Of a DNA stretch of 11,016 bases, positions 8,484-11,016 are shown piece after piece. The stretch is taken from assembly GCA_900552425.1 (NCBI GenBank), contig URZR01000043.1, positions 1-11,016 of the forward strand. Direction: 5' to 3'. The notes under the pieces are model-generated. The model had not been told where the DNA came from. It worked only from the letters and a program-made list of their open reading frames with translations, and searched no databases. Within the stretch, counting starts at the first letter, position 1. The number at the start of each line of letters is the position of its first letter. Position numbers and translations under genes: made by a program. The stretch is from an uncultured Collinsella sp. Lineage in GTDB: Bacteria > Actinomycetota > Coriobacteriia > Coriobacteriales > Coriobacteriaceae.

Positions 8484-8532
8484 ATCTTCCACCGAAAATA
8501 GTTTCTAGTGTTAGGGGTTTTCGGTGGAAGAT
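8484..8532 (+). promoter_or_regulatory. Inverted repeat over the marR start: candidate operator or translational hairpin
   Basis: ATCTTCCACCGAAAA (8484-8498) and TTTTCGGTGGAAGAT (8518-8532) are perfect 15-bp reverse complements, 19 nt apart. The GTG start codon (8524) lies in the right arm and the AGGGG ribosome binding site (8513-8517) lies in the loop. A TATCAT at 8480-8485 could be a -10, placing the RNA start within the left arm. This suits autorepression by the MarR protein, or control by an mRNA hairpin. Confidence 0.6.
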
Positions 8533-8973
8533 ACCGATTTCCATGAGCTTGGGCGTCAACTCTTAACTGAGTTTGGCAGCATGCATCAGCGCATTTCGCG
8601 CTTTGCGGACAAAGCTCTCGGCGGCGAGATGGCCGTCATGCGCGCTCTCATGCTCGCTGGCGGCTCGCTCACGCCGAGCGAACTCGCCAATCGTGCCTGG
8701 GTCTCGAGCGCCCGCATCGCCAATATCCTACGCGCTCTCGAAGCCAAGGGCTGGGTTGAACGTGAGCACTCAAAGACCGACCGTCGTCGCGTACACGTCA
8801 CGGTGACCGACAAGGGATTCCATGATCTCGAGATCAAGCGTCGGGAATTCGAGGACCGCACCGCGGCCTTCCTTGAGCAGTTCGGCGAAACAGATACCCA
8901 AGAGATGGTGCGCCTTCTAAGACGTGCCAACGAAATTATCGACCGCAACCAAGAAAGGAGAGATGCCGAGTGA
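8524..8973 (+). CDS. MarR family transcriptional regulator
   Basis: This 149-residue winged-helix regulator probably controls the ABC exporter it precedes and itself. Predicted helices at 1-47 are followed by the recognition region LTPSELANRAWVSSARIANI (49-68) through LRALEAKGWVER (69-80). The wing contains DRRRVHVTVTDKG (86-98), the typical MarR Asp-Arg-Arg motif, and C-terminal helices for dimerisation follow. The start is GTG 8524, 6 nt after AGGGG and inside a 15-bp inverted repeat. Its stop overlaps the GTG of the exporter by 4 nt, indicating translational coupling. MarR regulators paired with heterodimeric exporters usually respond to toxic small molecules, but the ligand here is unknown. 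Confidence 0.93.
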   Translation: MEDTDFHELGRQLLTEFGSMHQRISRFADKALGGEMAVMRALMLAGGSLTPSELANRAWVSSARIANILRALEAKGWVEREHSKTDRRRVHVTVTDKGFHDLEIKRREFEDRTAAFLEQFGETDTQEMVRLLRRANEIIDRNQERRDAE

Positions 8974-11016
8974 GGATTCTCAAGCTCTTTAAAAAGCATG
9001 TCCTGGCACTGTTCGCAGCTATCGTACTTATCGTAATCAGCTGCAACGCCGATCTGGCGCTGCCTACCTATATGAGCGACATCGTCGACGTGGGCGTGCA
9101 GCAAGGCGGCATCGCCTCGCCCGTGCCCGACACCATCCGCTCCGAATCGCTCGACGACCTCGAACTCTTTATGAGCGCCAAAGACGCCAAGACGGTAGAG
9201 GCTGCGTTTGGCAAGGCAGACAAAAACGGGATTCGCACGTACAAGGGCACCGAGGACGAGCGCGCCGACGGCAGCAAGCTCGCCGACATTATGAGCCTGC
9301 CCGAGACCGTCGTCCTTTCGCTCAACCAAGGCATCGACGCCGACTCCATGGGCGACATGACCGGCACGTCCAGCGAGAAAGACAGCGACGCCGCTCAGGC
9401 CATGCCCACCCCCGAGCAGATGGCAGCGATGACGCCCGAGCAGCTCGCCGAGATGCAGCAGAAGGCCGCAGCCGCGCAGAGCATGCAAAAGCAGATTAAT
9501 GCCGATGGCGGTAAGATCACCATGAAGAGCCTGCGTCTAGGCGTTGAAGGCGGCCTAATCGACCAGGGCAAGCTCGTCGAGGGCGCCAACGATATGGCTG
9601 ACAAAATGGGCTCCATGTCGGGCTCCATCGTCACCCAGCGCGCCGTGAGCTACGTGCAGGACGAGTACAAGGCACAGGGCATCGACCCCGCTGACGTGCA
9701 GAACGCCTACCTGGGCCGCATGGCGACCACGATGTTTGGTCTGTGTCTGGTGTCGCTCGTCGCCACCATCCTGACCGGCGCCGTGGCTTCGCGCACCGCC
9801 TGCTCCATCGCCCGCGACCTGCGCCGCGAGACCTTCAACAAGGTTATGCACTTCTCGCCGGCCGAGGTGGGCAAGTTTAGCCAGGCCTCGCTCATCACCC
9901 GCTGCACCAACGACATTCAGCAGATTCAGATGGCCGCAACCCTGTTTATCCGCATGTGCCTGATGGCTCCCGTCATGGGCATCGTCGCCGTCATGCGCGT
10001 CCTGGCCAACCATACCGGCCTGGAGTGGACCATCGCTGTGGCCATCATCGCGGTTTCGGCTGTCGTCGGCGTGCTCATGGGCCTCACCATGCCCAAGTTC
10101 AAAAAGATGCAGAGCTTTGTGGACCGCGTGAACCTTACCGCCCGCGAGCTGCTCGACGGCCTTATGCCCATCCGCTCGTTCAACCGCGAGGAGCATGAGC
10201 TCGAACGTTTTGACAAGGCTTCGCTCGACCTGATGACCACGCAGCTCTACACCAACCGCGCCATGAGCTTTATGATGCCGCTCATGATGCTCGTCATGAA
10301 CTGCATCACCGTACTTATCGTCTGGTTTGGCGCGCAGGGCGTATCCGACGGCGTGATGCAGGTCGGCAACATGATGGCGTTTATCTCCTACACCATGCAG
10401 ATCGTCATGGCGTTTATGATCCTCACCATGGTGTCGGTCATTCTGCCCCGTGCCGAGGTCGCAGCCGAGCGCGTGGAAGAGGTCATCACCTGCCCCACGA
10501 GCATCAACGACCCTGTCTCGCCCAAACTGCCCGCGGCCAGCGCGCCGCGCGGTGAGCTCACCTTCCGCGACGTGAGCTTCCAGTATCCCGATGCCCGTGC
10601 CGACGTCATCAGCGGCGTGAACTTCACCACGCATGCCGGTCAGATGCTCGGCATCATTGGCTCCACGGGCTCGGGCAAGTCCACGCTCGTGCAGTTGATT
10701 CCGCGCCTGTACGACGTCACGGGCGGCAGCATTTCGCTCGACGGCATCGACGTGCGCGATATGACCCTTTCCGAGCTTCGCCGCCGCATTGGTTACATCC
10801 CGCAGCAGGGTCGCCTGTTCTCGGGCACTGTCGAGAGCAACCTCAAGTTTGCCGGCGACATGGTAAGCGACGATGACATGCACCAGGCCGCGCGCATCGC
10901 CCAGGCCGAGGACTTTATCGCCGAGCGCGAGGGCGGTTACGACTCCCCCATCAGCCAGGGTGGCTCCAATGTTTCGGGCGGTCAGAAGCAGCGCCTGTGC
11001 ATTGCACGCGCCCTGC
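8970..11016 (+). CDS. ABC exporter half-transporter (permease-ATPase fusion), partial
   Basis: This is a type IV (ABCB/MsbA-like) exporter open to the window edge, with 682 codons present. It starts at GTG 8970, overlapping the marR stop by 4 nt; AAGGAG at 8955-8960 supports this. TM1 is near residues 9-30 and TM2 near 251-275, with more membrane segments up to about residue 495. The nucleotide-binding domain has Walker A GSTGSGKST (564-572), a Q-loop in YIPQQGRLF and signature VSGGQ (668-672); Walker B lies beyond the edge. Unusually, TM1 and TM2 are separated by about 200 residues rich in Met, Gln, Ala and Asp (including MTPEQLAEMQQK), predicted extracytoplasmic. Regulator linkage suggests a multidrug or lipid-like exporter. 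A partner half-transporter may follow, which I cannot see. Confidence 0.93.
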   Translation, partial: MRILKLFKKHVLALFAAIVLIVISCNADLALPTYMSDIVDVGVQQGGIASPVPDTIRSESLDDLELFMSAKDAKTVEAAFGKADKNGIRTYKGTEDERADGSKLADIMSLPETVVLSLNQGIDADSMGDMTGTSSEKDSDAAQAMPTPEQMAAMTPEQLAEMQQKAAAAQSMQKQINADGGKITMKSLRLGVEGGLIDQGKLVEGANDMADKMGSMSGSIVTQRAVSYVQDEYKAQGIDPADVQNAYLGRMATTMFGLCLVSLVATILTGAVASRTACSIARDLRRETFNKVMHFSPAEVGKFSQASLITRCTNDIQQIQMAATLFIRMCLMAPVMGIVAVMRVLANHTGLEWTIAVAIIAVSAVVGVLMGLTMPKFKKMQSFVDRVNLTARELLDGLMPIRSFNREEHELERFDKASLDLMTTQLYTNRAMSFMMPLMMLVMNCITVLIVWFGAQGVSDGVMQVGNMMAFISYTMQIVMAFMILTMVSVILPRAEVAAERVEEVITCPTSINDPVSPKLPAASAPRGELTFRDVSFQYPDARADVISGVNFTTHAGQMLGIIGSTGSGKSTLVQLIPRLYDVTGGSISLDGIDVRDMTLSELRRRIGYIPQQGRLFSGTVESNLKFAGDMVSDDDMHQAARIAQAEDFIAEREGGYDSPISQGGSNVSGGQKQRLCIARAL

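Larger units (their letters stand above)
7973..8523. other. 551-bp divergent intergenic region between pflB and marR
   Basis: No convincing gene is present. A 116-codon plus-strand frame (8001-8351) has no ribosome binding site and no family-like features. The pflB-proximal part is richer in A+T and holds a candidate pflB promoter (8203-8229). A second possible -10 (GATAAT on the minus strand, 8046-8041) lacks a -35. The marR-proximal part carries an inverted-repeat element (8352-8457) and the marR start dyad. I saw no clear FNR, CcpA or Rex site. Confidence 0.5.

Noticed and set aside
9555..10883. A 442-codon minus-strand open frame opposite the ABC exporter
   Set aside because: The His/Ala/Gly/Asp-rich translation is a codon-bias shadow; the plus strand encodes an exporter with membrane segments, Walker A and signature motifs.

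Overview
The window reads as a chromosomal segment of an anaerobic, moderately high-GC Gram-positive bacterium. Pyruvate formate-lyase, a stand-alone glycyl-radical subunit, DegV and a MarR-linked ABC exporter together point to the Coriobacteriia, perhaps a Collinsella relative. That placement is inference from gene content and protein style; there is no rRNA or other marker to confirm it. Everything up to about 7.97 kb is encoded on the minus strand. The last 2.5 kb (a MarR regulator and a truncated ABC exporter) is on the plus strand, diverging from pflB.

Reading the minus strand in its own direction, the first block is the fermentation cluster. It starts with a 683-residue pyruvate formate-lyase catalytic subunit (5921-7972) that has the active-site Cys-Cys pair but stops before the glycyl-radical domain. 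That domain is encoded separately as an 83-residue protein (5584-5835) with its own ribosome binding site, in another frame, after an 85-nt gap containing a 10-bp hairpin. The two chains together cover a full-length PFL, so this looks like a genuinely split enzyme. A DegV-family lipid-binding protein with its own terminator follows, and then the PFL-activating radical-SAM enzyme (3285-4103). A nested palindrome of roughly 140 bp lies between the glycyl-radical gene and degV.

The second block is a small housekeeping pair, MTA/SAH nucleosidase followed by the ribosome-assembly GTPase YihA/YsxC. It is preceded by a class A beta-lactamase-like remnant that lacks its N-terminal half, including the serine motif. 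The remnant begins beside a palindromic repeat just after pflA.

The third block (1-1265) is accessory. A DUF3990-type, ADP-ribosyltransferase-like protein is followed by a protein with a C-terminal helix-turn-helix that runs off the window edge, an arrangement resembling a toxin-antitoxin pair. Just upstream is a 19-bp perfect inverted repeat, each arm of which is itself a palindrome. It also ends in a run of six T on the coding strand, so it may serve both as the yihA terminator and as a double operator.

The plus-strand block has a GTG-started MarR regulator whose start region sits in a 15-bp inverted repeat. It overlaps by 4 nt an ABC exporter half-transporter with an insert of about 170-200 residues between its first two membrane segments. 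The 551-bp gap between pflB and marR holds a candidate pflB promoter and a MITE-like inverted-repeat element. No tRNA, rRNA, CRISPR array or intact transposase was seen.
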